DNA of 64,000 bases from Leptodontidium sp. MPI-SDFR-AT-0119 (Eukaryota; Ascomycota; Leotiomycetes; Helotiales; Leptodontidiaceae): positions 434,001 to 498,000 of the forward strand of contig JAHLEZ010000029.1 in the NCBI GenBank assembly GCA_020726505.1. Direction: 5' to 3'. A program made the position numbers and the translations under genes. Shown one piece after another: positions 33,087 through 43,973 of the stretch (the stretch's first letter is position 1; each line of letters opens with the position of its first letter). Under the pieces are notes generated by a model, which did not search any database, was not told where the DNA came from, and worked only from the letters and a program-made list of their open reading frames with translations.

Positions 33087-33971
33087 ATGCCTTTTACACG
33101 CCCGCGATATTGCTCTACGTGCGGTACACGTTTGATTTCGATGCGATCGCAGTACCAAGAACCTGTATCGACGTGCCGGCAATGCCGCGAGAGGGAGGCA
33201 ATCCCCTGGAACGAACGACAAACGGATCTTTGCCTGTCGTGTAAACAAATTCGCCCGGTCTCGGATTTCCTTATTGATCGATTAAATCAACGTACAGCTA
33301 CGTGTCTCTTATGTCATAATCGAAAACAAGACTATTATCGCGAGAAGAAAGGTCTTCCTCTTTCGGCTGAAGGACGCGCTCGACAATTCAAACGAGCACA
33401 ACGAGTAGTCGACCGAGCTTTACGGAATCGATTACGGCTTGAGAAGCAAAAGACACGCTGGCATAAAGGGTTTTACGGGAGCCCGACGTGGAATCGAGGG
33501 CCGTATCGTCAGTGGGAAGGATATACAGAGCCGCGAGAGGAGGGATATACGGATCTGGATCCGCAAGAAGGCCAGGAGGATCCGCAAGAGGGCCAGGAGG
33601 ATCCCCTAGAGCCGCAAACACGCTGGGAGGGCCCGCAAGAGAGCCAGGAGGATCCCTTAAGCCTGCAAACACGCTGGGAGGATACGGAGGAGAGTCAGGA
33701 GGATCCGCAAAAGAGCCGGGAGGATCCCTTAAGCCCGCAAACACGCTGGGAGGATACGGAGGAGAGTCAGGAGGATCCGCAAGAGAGCCGGGAGGATACA
33801 ACAGAGAGCTCGGAAGAGCCTCAAACCCAATTCTGCTCTGCGTGTAATCAAAAGAAGCTTTTAATCGATTTTGGAGATGGTTTCTTTACATGTAACAAGT
33901 GTCGAGAGCGTAATAAACGTAGTAATAAAGCTAGACAAGATAGAATTAGAATTAAATTAGGAATACGATAA
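33087..33971 (+). CDS. Cys-rich repeat protein in Helitron
   Basis: Intact 294-codon frame opening at ATG 33087. Three paired CxxC units are visible: Cys 9/12 with 30/33, Cys 49/52 with 73/76, and near the C-terminus Cys 250/253 with 269/272. Each has about 15-20 residues between the pairs, as in zinc ribbons, and each ends in a basic run (CRECR-like; CRERNKRSNKARQ). Between fingers two and three, about residues 155-240 are acidic tandem repeats built on PQTRWE and SQEDPQ. Finger plus basic tail suggests nucleic-acid binding (inference). I do not recognise the family. Its position inside Helitron ends means it is either a Helitron accessory gene or a captured host gene. GC content and codon integrity contrast sharply with the flanks. 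Confidence 0.75.
   Translation: MPFTRPRYCSTCGTRLISMRSQYQEPVSTCRQCREREAIPWNERQTDLCLSCKQIRPVSDFLIDRLNQRTATCLLCHNRKQDYYREKKGLPLSAEGRARQFKRAQRVVDRALRNRLRLEKQKTRWHKGFYGSPTWNRGPYRQWEGYTEPREEGYTDLDPQEGQEDPQEGQEDPLEPQTRWEGPQESQEDPLSLQTRWEDTEESQEDPQKSREDPLSPQTRWEDTEESQEDPQESREDTTESSEEPQTQFCSACNQKKLLIDFGDGFFTCNKCRERNKRSNKARQDRIRIKLGIR
33545..33800 (+). repeat. In-frame tandem repeat within the Helitron ORF
   Basis: Units of 66 bp, built of shorter AGGATCCGCAAGAG and CAAACACGCTGGGAGG blocks, repeat in phase with the codons. The last two units are nearly identical, which suggests recent expansion. Confidence 0.8.
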
Positions 33972-34113
33972 TTAGAAGTCCGGAAAATCTACCCCGTAGC
34001 TTGCGAAGGGCCGTAGATTTTAGCGCAGCGACGGGCTGATAATTAATATTTTATATATATCGTTATATAATACGTTTTCCTAATAAAAGTGATGTTTTAG
34101 TTATGTAATTGAC

Positions 34114-34176
34114 CGTGGCGAAGCGAGGTCCCCTGGCCCCGAAGCGTAGCGTAGGGCCGCCAGGGAAAAGACCTTG
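34114..34176. other. Helitron 1 3' hairpin and terminus
   Basis: Stem CCCTGGCCC / GGGCCGCCAGGG around an AAGCGTAGCGTA loop, then AAAAGACCTTG. About 60 bp align to 40808-40869, with a different loop and stem changes that keep pairing. Confidence 0.65.
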
Positions 34177-34400
34177 TCTATATTATATTGAGCTAAATGT
34201 GGATCCCATTTTTAAAAATACTGTCACGTGAAGTGCTCTAATTGGCCGCAGCCGGTGGCCCGTCGCTAGCTGTAGGAACACCAGAATCCTCGGCTTATTG
34301 ACCGTACGTACCTGCGAATAACCGTATTGACTCGATATAATATCGTCGCGTATAAACGCGCTTTTCTAACTACTTTTTAATCGTCGAATCAGACTCTTCA

Positions 34401-37400
34401 ATGGACTCCTCACCACCTCAATAGTATGTGGTGTGTAGCCGTAATCAACCTACTACTAATTTCTGTGTGAATCACGTTAGGGCTCAGTATAACACGTGTT
34501 ACAGGCATAGGGTACGTCCGTACGTCCACAAAGGTACTCTTAATCGTTAATTGACTTTGCTTTTAGTCGAATCCTCGACAACCTCTAGCGGAAATCGATC
34601 CGAATACTCCTCGACAAACTCGCAGCGGCTCCGTTGCGGCTCTTACAGACAATCCACGACCTACAAAACGTCGTCGTCGAACGAAGGCTTAAATAGAAGC
34701 AGCGCGAGAGGCAGCGCGAGCTCAAAATAATCCTCCTCCTGCTCCTCCTCTTTTACGGCCCGAAACACCACCACTACCTCCTCCTCCTGCGAGTCCTTTA
34801 CGGCCCGAAACACCACCACTACCTCCTCCTCCTACGAGTCCTTTACAGCCCGAAACACCACTACCTCCTCCTCCTCCTGCGAGTCCTTTACAGCCCGAAA
34901 CACCACCTCCTCCTCCTCTTGCGAGTCCTTTACGGCCTGAAACACCTCCTCCTCTTATAATACTTATACCTATTATACTAGCTCCCTTTTAGGCGGTTCC
35001 GGTTAGGTTTCGGTCCGTTTTTGTTACTATAGGTCCGCAAGATATTAGTCTTATGACTTACGAGTGTATAAAGTGTAGCGCACTCTATTAGATCGATAAG
35101 CGAGCAGCTGGGGGAGACTATAAGCTTTATTATAAGAAAGGGGCGGTTCACATAGACCCGTTACGGGATCCGCCAGGCGTATTACGGAGGCTATTAGACG
35201 GTACGGATCCGCGAAGTAATATTTTTCGCTAGAAGATACGATAATATAACGTAGCTTTCTCTTTTACGTTTATTAAGACTAATAAGGAAGACCGTATCGA
35301 CTTAACCCGCGAGTTAACTACTTTTACGGCTCACAGAGAGCTTTACTACCTACAAGGGCCCTTAGTTCCCGGTTCGTAATAAGCGCCCACTTTTACTTAA
35401 CTGTTTTTTTACGACCTTAATTACGCAACTAATATTCGGCTCGGGCAGTACTCTTAACTTGACGTTACGGTTTTACGTGATTTACACTAGATAGTTATTA
35501 AGGAGAATCTATTTACAGCCAAATACTAGACCGCCCGGGAGCGTTTACAGTTACAAGATAATAATTTTCAGATCGTTATTAGCCCGCAAATGCGACTAGT
35601 TTTATAAAGTAGTACTAATAAGAGACAAGAGAATTTGCCTATTACAGATGAACTTGCGGGGATTATTCTAGACAAGTACGACAAAGCTAACTTTAGAGAT
35701 ATTGTTCTTATAGTCCGCGAACTAGGCCATAACGGTCCACTTTTATATCAAGTACACGTTACGAACTTAGCCTACTTCCCGTTAAGTTACCCGTTACTTT
35801 TTCCTTATAGTAAACTAAGATAGTATTAGTCTTTACGGCTTTACGATTAAGACCGCTTTCGGCTAAATCAACAGTTAGCACAATAGTCGTTTTATAAGTA
35901 CCGGCTCTTTTCGCGGACTAGTTAGTCACGTAATTTCTTTCGTACTAACCGCCTATTCTAATAATACGTTATTAACGTTTATATCGCCTGTCAAACGACA
36001 CGACTTAATTAGTTACGGACTCACTAAGAAGATATACGTGCGGACTTATATAACAGGCTTGCGGATACGTTAATCCGTGTAAATACGAATTCTACGGATT
36101 ACGGACGTCGTTTTATTCTCCTGTCTTCTTTTATAGGTAGTAATCGTTTTATATAATAGTTATTTTAAGATTTTATAGCGATAGTTTGTTATTTCGGCCG
36201 GCCTACTTTCTTTATTACGTTTACGACTAACCCGCGATGGCCCGAAATCGTCCGTGAGCTAGAAAAAACAGAATCTCAATTAGTTAACCGCCTTAATATT
36301 ATCGCCCGCGTTTTTCGTTTAAAGGTTAAAGAGCTTTTATGTAACGTTACTAGAAAGGGGGTTTTCGGAAAACATCGTGCTTACGTATATACTATTAAGT
36401 ATTAAAAGCGTGGCTTACTACATTTACACTTACTTCTTTAGCTTAAGAATCCAAGTAATTACTTAGTGCCTCAATAGGTTAATGAGATTATTTCTACAGA
36501 AATTCCGAACAAGGTTACGGACCTTACGAGTGAGTTACGGGAATTAGTCTTAAATAATATAACTCACAGACTATGTAGACGTGACTTCCCTAACGCTCCC
36601 TATTTAGCCCGTAAGTCCTTAAACGACCCGTTAACGTGTTAAAAGCGATTTTTAAAAGAGTTTCAGGCAATTACGGCTGTCCACGAGGACGGGTACCTTA
36701 TTTACTAGCGTAAGTAAGATAGACGGACATTTACGGTTCGTAAAGGCGGCCGAGATATACAATTAAATAACCGTTAAGTTGTTTTATATAATCTGTATCT
36801 CCTTAACCGCTATCGTTTACATATTAACGTTAAGGTCTGCGGCTCAGTTTAAGCCGTAAAGTATATCTATAAGTACGTATATAAAGGTACGGACCGTACA
36901 ACTCTTGCGGTCTCAAATACAAACGACGAAATCACTAATTACGTACAAGCGCGGTACGTAAGTCCTCTGGAGGCTATATAGCGACTTCTTAAGTACTTTA
37001 CCTATAAAGAATTCCCACCCGTACAACACCTTGCGGTCCATTTACAGGGGGAGCAAACGGTTTACTTTCCGGCCGGAATCCCCCCAAAAGAGCTAGCCGT
37101 AAAACGAGATACGGCCCGTTTTACGCTTATGGGGTTCTTTAAGTTTAATATAGAAAACCCTACTACAGGACTATGGCTGTATTCAGAGTTTCTAACTCAC
37201 TGCGTTTAGGATTAGAAGACCTGTAAATGGAAGTTCCGGCAAAGGGGGGAGAACCGTCTCGGCCGTATATATTATTACAGCCCCGTTTCGGGCGAGCGTT
37301 TCTATTTACGGCTCCTTTTAATAGTCGTTCGCGGACCAAAATCGTTTAAAGAGTTGTTTGATTTTGAGGGCACTACGTACGAGACTTATAAGGCCGCCTG

Positions 37401-39201
37401 TATTACTCGCGGGTTAGCCGAAAACGACTAAGAGTAATATTAGTGCTTTAACGAGGCAAAGCTTTTTACTTTAGTAGGCGGTTTACGGACGCTTTTCTTA
37501 ACTAGGCTCCGCTAATAAGAGATTGCAGACCCGCGAGCTATCTAAGACCGATATAAAGACTACTTCTGCGATGATTTAATATATAAGTTACGGACTAAAT
37601 CAGGATTTCCTCTTCCTCTCTTAGATCCTTATTACGATTACGGTCTGTTTCTACTCGCGGTTAGACTTACGGATTAATAACAGACGCTTACGAGTATTAG
37701 GTTGCCTTTTTACGTGTGGGACTAGGCCCGTAGCCACGCTTAATAGTTAAGAAGAAATCAAAACGAAGATCTAATTACGTTAACTAAAACGATAAGAGGT
37801 TAACTAAATACGGACTAGCTTGCGGCTTTTACGGAGATCACAACGGCTATTACTACGGACCTGCAAACCACACATTTCTATGTTTAAGGCTAAGGCGGCT
37901 CTAGTAAAACGTTTCTTTATAAAAGTCTTTGTTACTATTACCGTGGCTAAGGGAAAACAGTCCTTTACGTTACGTCTACGGGTATTGCGGCTCTTTTATT
38001 ACTTAACGGACGTACGTTATACTCGTAATTTAAGATTCCGATTGATCTTACGGAGTAGTCTGTTAGTAGTATTACAAAGTAGAGTACTCTTGGCGCTCTC
38101 TTACAATAAATAGACTTAATTATTTAGGACGAAGTGCTTATACAAAATAAATATTGTTTTGAAGTAGTTCACTGCTTATACGTTAATTTACAGGCTACTA
38201 CGGACGATGTTTTGTTTAGCGGGGTACCTGTAATCCTCGGGGGAGACTTTATATAGATCTTTCTAGTTGTGCCCCGCGGCTCACGGGCAGATATTATTAG
38301 CGCCTACCTTCAAAAGTCGTTTATTTGGCCACGACTTCGTTAGATTACGTTACGGATTAATATACAGGTCCAGGAGGGGGTTTATAGTCCGGAATTTATT
38401 AACTAGGTTAGTAATCTACCTTACGACCCTCGGCAAGAGTACTTAGTTACGATTCCAGAGTACGTAAATCAGCCTATTAGTATTTCCGGCTTAATTCAAT
38501 CCGTATACCCACAAGACCTTCTTACGAGAGCCGCTATTAATTCTACTACTTTTGTAGGCCGGTGTTTATTATTAACTCTAAATATTACAGTTATAAAACT
38601 CAACGAAATGATCCTTAATCGACTTACAGGTTAAAATCAGACATATTTAGTTGTAAACACGCACGTAACAGACGCAGATATGGCCGAAGCTAATATTTAC
38701 TAATTCTCGGCTAAAACTCTTTAGAAAATCGATCTTCCGTCACTTCCCCCTTTATAGTTATACTTAAAGCTTAACACGCTAATACTTCTTTTACAGAATC
38801 TCACACTACCTGAAGGGTTATATAACGGGACGCGAATAGTAGTAACGGGTTTACGAACGTACTATATTAAGGCGCGGATCTTAAGAAGAGACTTTAATAG
38901 TCAATTACGGGTACTCCCACAGATTAAACTAACTGTAATAGACAAAGGATTAAGAATAACTCTTTAATAGAAGCAGTTTCCGGTCCGTTTATATTTCGTA
39001 ATAACAATTAATAAGTCTCAAGGGCAGTCTTTTTATACTATTAGGCTAAATTTACAGACGCCCGTTTTCACTCACGGGCAGTTATACGTAAGGCTCTCGC
39101 GGACGTCAAGAGTTAAAGGGTTAAGCGTGCTTTTACCTGTTAAAAGCGAAGGCTAGACGCCTAACGTTATATTTCCAGAAGTATTAATAAATATTCGTTA
39201 A
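34401..39201 (+). pseudogene. Helitron Rep/PIF1-type helicase (RepHel)
   Basis: The N-terminal frame (ATG 34401) is proline-rich and in another phase; the main frame runs from about 35053 to TAA 39199-39201. It keeps the hallmarks of a rolling-circle transposase. A helitron-like N-terminal block (FGRPTFFITFTTNPRWPEI) lies near 36.2 kb, the HUH motif LHLHLL at about 36418-36435, and the catalytic tyrosine region KYIYKYVYKG at about 36859-36888. The helicase follows: Walker A GGSSKTFLY near 37894-37920 with a stop just before it, the late motif TINKSQGQS at 39004-39030, and HGQLYVRLSR at 39073-39102. Dozens of in-frame stops, largely TAG/TAA where Trp or Gln is expected, make it inactive. The phase is otherwise preserved over about 4 kb, so decay was by substitution, as RIP does. 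Confidence 0.85.
34733..34960 (+). repeat. Proline-rich coding tandem repeat
   Basis: About five units of 36-48 bp encoding variants of RPETPPLPPPPASPL in the N-terminal part of the Helitron protein. Confidence 0.75.
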
Positions 39202-39358
39202 CTTTATAACGTTCTACGTACGTCGTGCAGTATATTATGCGACTTATAGTCTATTTTATAAGTTTACGGGTGTATATTACAAGTCAGTAAATCACTAAAG
39301 GTCACATATTAAAGTAGAGAGTTATTAAGGCGAACCGCAAACCTATTTTCAATTCAAA

Positions 39359-39570
39359 TAACACCCCCACAGGGGACCCCGTGGGATTTTTAAAGACCGT
39401 AAACACCCCCGTAGGGGACCCGTAATAGGATTTTAAAAGTAGTAAACACCCCCACAAGGGACCCCGTGGGATTTTTAAAAGCAGTAACACCCCTATAAGG
39501 GACCTGTGATAAGATTTTCAGACCCGCAAACTCAACTTACACCCCCGAAGGGGACCCGTAATAAGATTTA
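39359..39570. repeat. Minisatellite in Helitron 2, five units
   Basis: Units starting near 39360, 39402, 39444, 39485 and 39530 share AACACCCCC-nnn-GGGGACCC followed by GGATTTTTAAA. Period is about 42 bp, and each unit contains a CCCC...GGGG mini-hairpin. It lies directly after the RepHel stop. Confidence 0.75.
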
Positions 39571-39589
39571 CAGCTTAATCAAGCCCTCC

Positions 39590-40744
39590 TCCTCCGAGGA
39601 GTCCTCCTCCTCCTAATCAGCCTCCTCCTAGAGGGAGTCGGCGATCTACTCATAAAGAGCGGCACAGGCGACTAAGATCTAGCGGCAAGTACGGCGGGGG
39701 CAGCGGATTTGCCCTATAGTGGCAGGGAACCGGCGGCGGGCTATTACAGGTCAGTTACAGGTCAATTACAGTCTATTTCGACCTATAAATTAATCTAAAT
39801 CATAAGTTTAAACGTACTTAATAGAGCACTAAGAGTGACCTAAGCATTTCTACGACTACAGGTGTGACCCGTGGAAGAACCAGCACGACTAACACGACTA
39901 GCACGAGGGCCGGCGGGGGCAGTAGCGGCGCCTACGGACCCGTAAACGTTAGTAACAGGTTAAAATTAGTCTGGAAATATTACTTACGAAGAGAGCAGCG
40001 AGCTCCCTCACTACTATAGTGGCAGTTGCTACACGACAGTCCCAGCTCGCCAGTAAGCTAGACGCACTCGGTCTAGTAGCTAACGCCTCCCTAGTAGTGC
40101 GTACAACCCGGAAACACAATTTGTCTAGCTAGTACCTATTAGTATGTTTACACGCCCGAAACAGTCTGAAACAGTCCGTTATAACTAAGAACGGGTTAGT
40201 AAAAACAATTTTCGGAAGGGAAACTTACCTATCTAGACAAATTGTGCCTCCAGGTTAGAAGCACGACTAAGGTTAAAGACCCGGCCAGGCCGCAAAACCG
40301 GGAGGCGGACCGCGGGTAGGGCCGCAACCTGACGTATAGCCCCCGTGGCCTAAGCGGGCAGGGCGGGCCTTACGGACGCCTATTAGCTGAGTTACAGACC
40401 GTAAAGTGACCGGAAATTACTTACATAGAGAGGAGAAGAGCGGAGAAGGAGGTAGCGTAGTTGATTACTACAAGAGCAGCGGCGGCAGAGGTTGCGGCGG
40501 CGGCAGCGGTGGCAGACATCCTACGGTCCGTTAGTATCTGTTACAGATCGAAAATAGGCCCGTAGATTAAGTACTTACTTGATAATATAATATTGACTAA
40601 AGAAAGAAAGACTAGAATTATTTACGGGGGGGGGAACTACTTATTACACCTACGTCTTTAATTACCTAACTATAGTTTACGGGTCAATTCTATTACTATT
40701 ATTTGCTACTATTTGCCTAATTGTTTGTTTGTTTACTATTATAA
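39590..40744. other. GC-rich low-complexity Helitron tail
   Basis: Non-coding, rich in GGCGGCAGCGG and GGTTACAGGTC-type motifs. A pair of 14-bp inverted repeats, CACAATTTGTCTAG at 40115 and CTAGACAAATTGTG at 40233, frames about 100 bp. No frame with a domain was found. Confidence 0.5.
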
Positions 40745-40807
40745 CAGGTCGTTACGGATCAATCATATCCCGTAACGGACAAGTCGTAACGGATCAATAT
40801 TTGCCCG

Positions 40808-40869
40808 TAACCGACTGCGCGAAGTAAGGTCCCGCAGGCCCCGAAGGGCCGCCGGCGGAGAAGACCTTG
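40808..40869. other. Helitron 2 3' hairpin and terminus
   Basis: Preceded by short repeats of CGTAACGGATCAATA. A GC stem is followed by AGAAGACCTTG, and the next base is T. Matches 34114-34176. Confidence 0.65.
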
Positions 40870-42377
40870 TAGTTATAATAAGAGGTTATAATTAATTATA
40901 AAAATACTTATTCGAGTCTCGTAAAAGAGGCTTGGCGTATTGCTTCGAGTCGTAAGTAGCGTTAGCATAAGTGTTATACATTAATAGTAATCGCCCACGC
41001 ATTATATAATAACGCTTTTGTTAATTGATTAAGGTAATAGTGGGAACCACGTCTTAGTTGTATAAGCATTATATAATAACGCTTTTATTAATTAGTCGTA
41101 TTTATAATAATACGCGATATTGATTAGTCGTATTAATAAGGGTAATATAAGCCGCATCTTATTAAAACTATTATTATACTAAAACTATCGTAATAGTTAT
41201 TATAATACTAAAATAAATACTTGAAATCGTAAGTAAAGAAGTAAAAATTAATTTAATTAATTGTTATTATTAATACCATTTCTTAAAATTAATAATTATA
41301 CGATAATGACTATTATTAAGAAATAAAATAAATTATAGTTGTAATTAGAAATATTACGATATGTAGTTTTAGCAATAGGGCTAAGGATTGCGATTAGTTA
41401 TAGTAGGGGGCTATAATTAACTATAACAAGGGATTTGGTTCGTTATAATAATAACTTGTGTCAGCTGCGCCCGGACCAATCGCGAGCCGACAAGTCCACG
41501 TTTTCGTCGAAATTTCGCCCCTCATGTGAAGAGGTAGGTCAGGCTCTGGACGTTTTAGCTATCCTCTATTGTCAGATGAGTGCGAGAGCTTTTAGCAGCG
41601 CAAAAATAACTACCGCTTACTGGCTGGCGATGAAGGCATCGGAAGGCTGGAAGGTGAGCTTGATCGTCAGGAAACTAGGAAGGAGAGTGACGAGGGTACC
41701 GATACCAAAATGGATGACAAGGGACATCATGTTGGGGATCGAGAGAAGATCTGTTTGGTGAGGACGATATTAGTGGGACTAGGACGAGTACTTAGGTGTC
41801 GATGATGCGGTATAGTGTAGAATATGTGTAAGTTCGACCACTGGATCGGCCTTTTCCAACAAAAAAGTCGCTCGCTAAGCAACCTTGAGAACTAGATTTG
41901 AACTGGACTTGGACTAGATCCATACCCCGAATCCAGTCGAGTCTAGTCCAATAGGGTCACTGCATTTAACGGCGTTTTATCCATGACTTGCCACATCTTC
42001 GACATAATTTCCACGCTGAGGGTTGGGATTGATCAGGGATGTCAACAAGCCAGCCAGCCGACCTAGACGGCTTAGAAACCACCCGGCGGCTTGAGGGAGG
42101 CTTTCATTTTGCAAATCGACTTGTAACCTGGTGAAATAAGGTATTCTAATTTTATTTAGAGATCGCATGACTATGATCGCATGGAGTTGCACGTTTTGAC
42201 AAGACAACTCGTTCTGGATATTTTGAGCTGTCAATTGCTTCCTATTTAGAACTAGAGTACCCCAATTCACTGGCTTGTAAGCCGGCTTACAAGCTGCAAG
42301 CCCCCACCAAGTTCCTTAAGCCGTCAGCTCGGCCGGCTCATGGCCATCTTTGACATTGATTATCAGCAGAAATAATA
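40870..42377. other. Spacer between Helitron and transporter gene
   Basis: 40870-41430 is AT-rich and holds the second copy of the dispersed repeat (40989-41105). 41430-42377 has gene-like composition, but the frames at 41435-41761 and 41977-42270 show no domain and I do not call them. Confidence 0.45.
40989..41105. repeat. Dispersed AT-rich repeat, copy 2
   Basis: Two units of GCATTATATAATAACGCTTT about 75 bp apart, as at 30566-30685, same orientation. Confidence 0.55.
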
Positions 42378-43973
42378 TCAAACCTTAGTCTCTACATGGG
42401 AAACAGAGGCGGCCTTATTCTTCTCCGACGACAAATTCCTAACGCCATCAGTTTCTAGAATATGTTCCACCATCTGATCTCCGAACATCTCGTCCATCTG
42501 TTCCAAAGTCTTGCCCTTGGTCTCAGGGTAGAATAAAAAGTAGATGAGTGCCGCTACGGTATTGAATACGAAGAAAACGTAGAAGTATTTGAACCCAATA
42601 TTTTTGAGTGCGGACGGTGAGAATTGAGCAAAAATGAGGTTAATGGTCCAATTCGTGAACGTCGTAATGGAATTACCCTGGTTGCGAATCTCGACAGGAA
42701 AGATCTCGGCTGGGTAGACCCAGGAAATTATTCCCAGGGGGGCGAAGAAAAGGTAGAACACAAAGTTCATTGCAATCATGGCTCGCAGCTGATTAGTACT
42801 GTCTGGATTATAGTGCTGCGAGAGAGCAGCATTGACGACGAGAGCCAAAGCTTGGCCAATAGCCGAGACGATCAAAGGCTTGATACGCCCGATACGGTCG
42901 AGAATATAAAGGCCGATAGTGCAGTAGACGATAGAGAGAGCTCCGGAGATTCCGATAATCATTAAAGATACCTGATTTGAAATACCAAGGCTCTTGTAGA
43001 TCTGTGGACCGAAGTAGTTGATGACATTGATACCGGAGAGAGCGCTGAAGGCCTGTACTCCACAGCCAAGTAGCAGGCGCTTGCGCCATGTCGGCTTGGT
43101 GAGGATAGAGGACCAGCGAATGGTTGTAGCCGCACGGTCAGCGGCAATAACGTCTTGGATCTCACGAAATTCTAGCTCGACAAATTGATCGCCTTCGGGA
43201 GTGCCGTCACCATGAAGCCTTTGGAGAATAGCTCGTGCTTCATCAAAACGGTCCTTCTCCAGAAGCCAACGCGGCGACTCTGAAAGGAACCGTATACCGA
43301 CGAGGAGAACGATACCGGGCAGGCATTGGAAGGCGAGTGGGAAACGCCCTGTCAATTTGATAAGTTATGTGTCATCTCGTAGACGATGTAGTGGAGTACC
43401 CACATTGAAAAGCCGATGTAGAGAAGGAGCAGCCGTAGCCCAGCCACTGAGCAACCAAGAAACCCCAGCTTAGCATCCACTGCAGCAGGCCAGAGAGAAT
43501 TCCACGGTGCTTCGGTAAGGAAAGCTCTGCTGCAAACATTGGAATGACCGAAGTGAGTATACCCACCGCCACACCAGCAATGAAGCGGCCAATGATGAGC
43601 ATGGGAATATTTATTGAGCCTGCTTGCAGAGCGCAACCAGTACAAGAGATGAAGGAGCCGACCGTAATCGCCCACTTGCGTCCCCAGCGGTCACCGGTAA
43701 ACATGTTGATGATTGTCCCAAGAATTGCGCCACCCTGGAAAGCGGACACAATCCCACCCTCCGTCGAGGGACTGGGGCTGGAGAAGTAGCGCACAAATGT
43801 CTCTTGCGATATAGTGGATGTGATAATACCGCTGTCGTATCCAAAGAGGAAACCTGTCATATGTCAGGCGGGATTTGTGAAACAGAGATTTGGGGCGTGA
43901 AGCCTTGAAGATTCTGCGACTTACCTCCGATAGCCAGGAAGCAGGCCGAAAACCAAGTGACGAGATGTCCCAT
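42378..43973 (-). CDS. MFS sugar (hexose-type) transporter
   Basis: Three exons fit: 43973-43925, 43853-43404 and 43348-42378, with introns of 71 and 55 bp and agreeing phases, giving 489 residues. The start MGHLVTWFSACFLAIG joins in frame to GFLFGYDSGIITSTI. Sugar-porter motifs appear in order: DRWGRKW, GRFIAGVAVGI, SESPRWLLEKDR, the QQ/NYF-like SGINVINYFGPQIY, DRIGRI, PAEIFPVEIRNQG and the C-terminal FYPETKGKTLEQMDEMF. Length and motifs are those of a complete 12-TM plasma-membrane hexose/polyol permease. The substrate cannot be told. It is divergent from the Zn(II)2Cys6 gene across 766 bp, which suggests shared regulation. No damage is seen. Confidence 0.92.

Larger units (their letters stand above)
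32945..34176 (+). mobile_element. Helitron 1, non-autonomous, carries one ORF
   Basis: The 5' end TCTATATAATATTG matches the 5' end of the next element (TCTATATTATATTG at 34177). The 3' end has a GC-rich hairpin (CCCTGGCCC...GGGCCGCCAGGG) and stops AAAAGACCTTG at 34176, matching AGAAGACCTTG at 40869. Subterminal CACGTGA...TTGGC...GGCCCGT blocks are also shared. The 5' neighbour is A and the 3' neighbour is T, the Helitron target. It encodes no Rep or helicase, only the 294-residue protein at 33087. Unlike its neighbour the coding part is not RIP-mutated. Confidence 0.7.
34177..40869 (+). mobile_element. Helitron 2, autonomous type, RIP-inactivated
   Basis: 6.7 kb from TCTATATTATATTG to the CTTG at 40869, followed by T. 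It holds a Helitron Rep/helicase gene on the plus strand, ruined by many stops, then about 1.6 kb of GC-rich non-coding tail. The 3' hairpin CCGCAGGCCC-gaa-GGGCCgccGGCGG precedes the terminus. The first base of this element (T, 34177) directly follows Helitron 1. The end is CTTG, not the canonical CTRR. Confidence 0.8.

Noticed and set aside
33388..33801. 137-codon minus-strand frame rich in DPPDSPPYPPS repeats
   Set aside because: It is the reverse reading of the tandem repeat in the Helitron Cys-rich gene.
34177..34190. TCTATATTATATTG as part of Helitron 1 instead of the start of Helitron 2
   Set aside because: The same sequence opens Helitron 1, and the shared 3' hairpin block ends just before it, so it is better read as a second 5' end.
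39302..39490. Minus-strand frame with repeated GPLWGCLLLLK
   Set aside because: Produced by the minisatellite, not by a gene.
41435..41761. 108-codon frame downstream of the Helitron
   Set aside because: Normal composition but no domain on either strand, and no neighbour logic.
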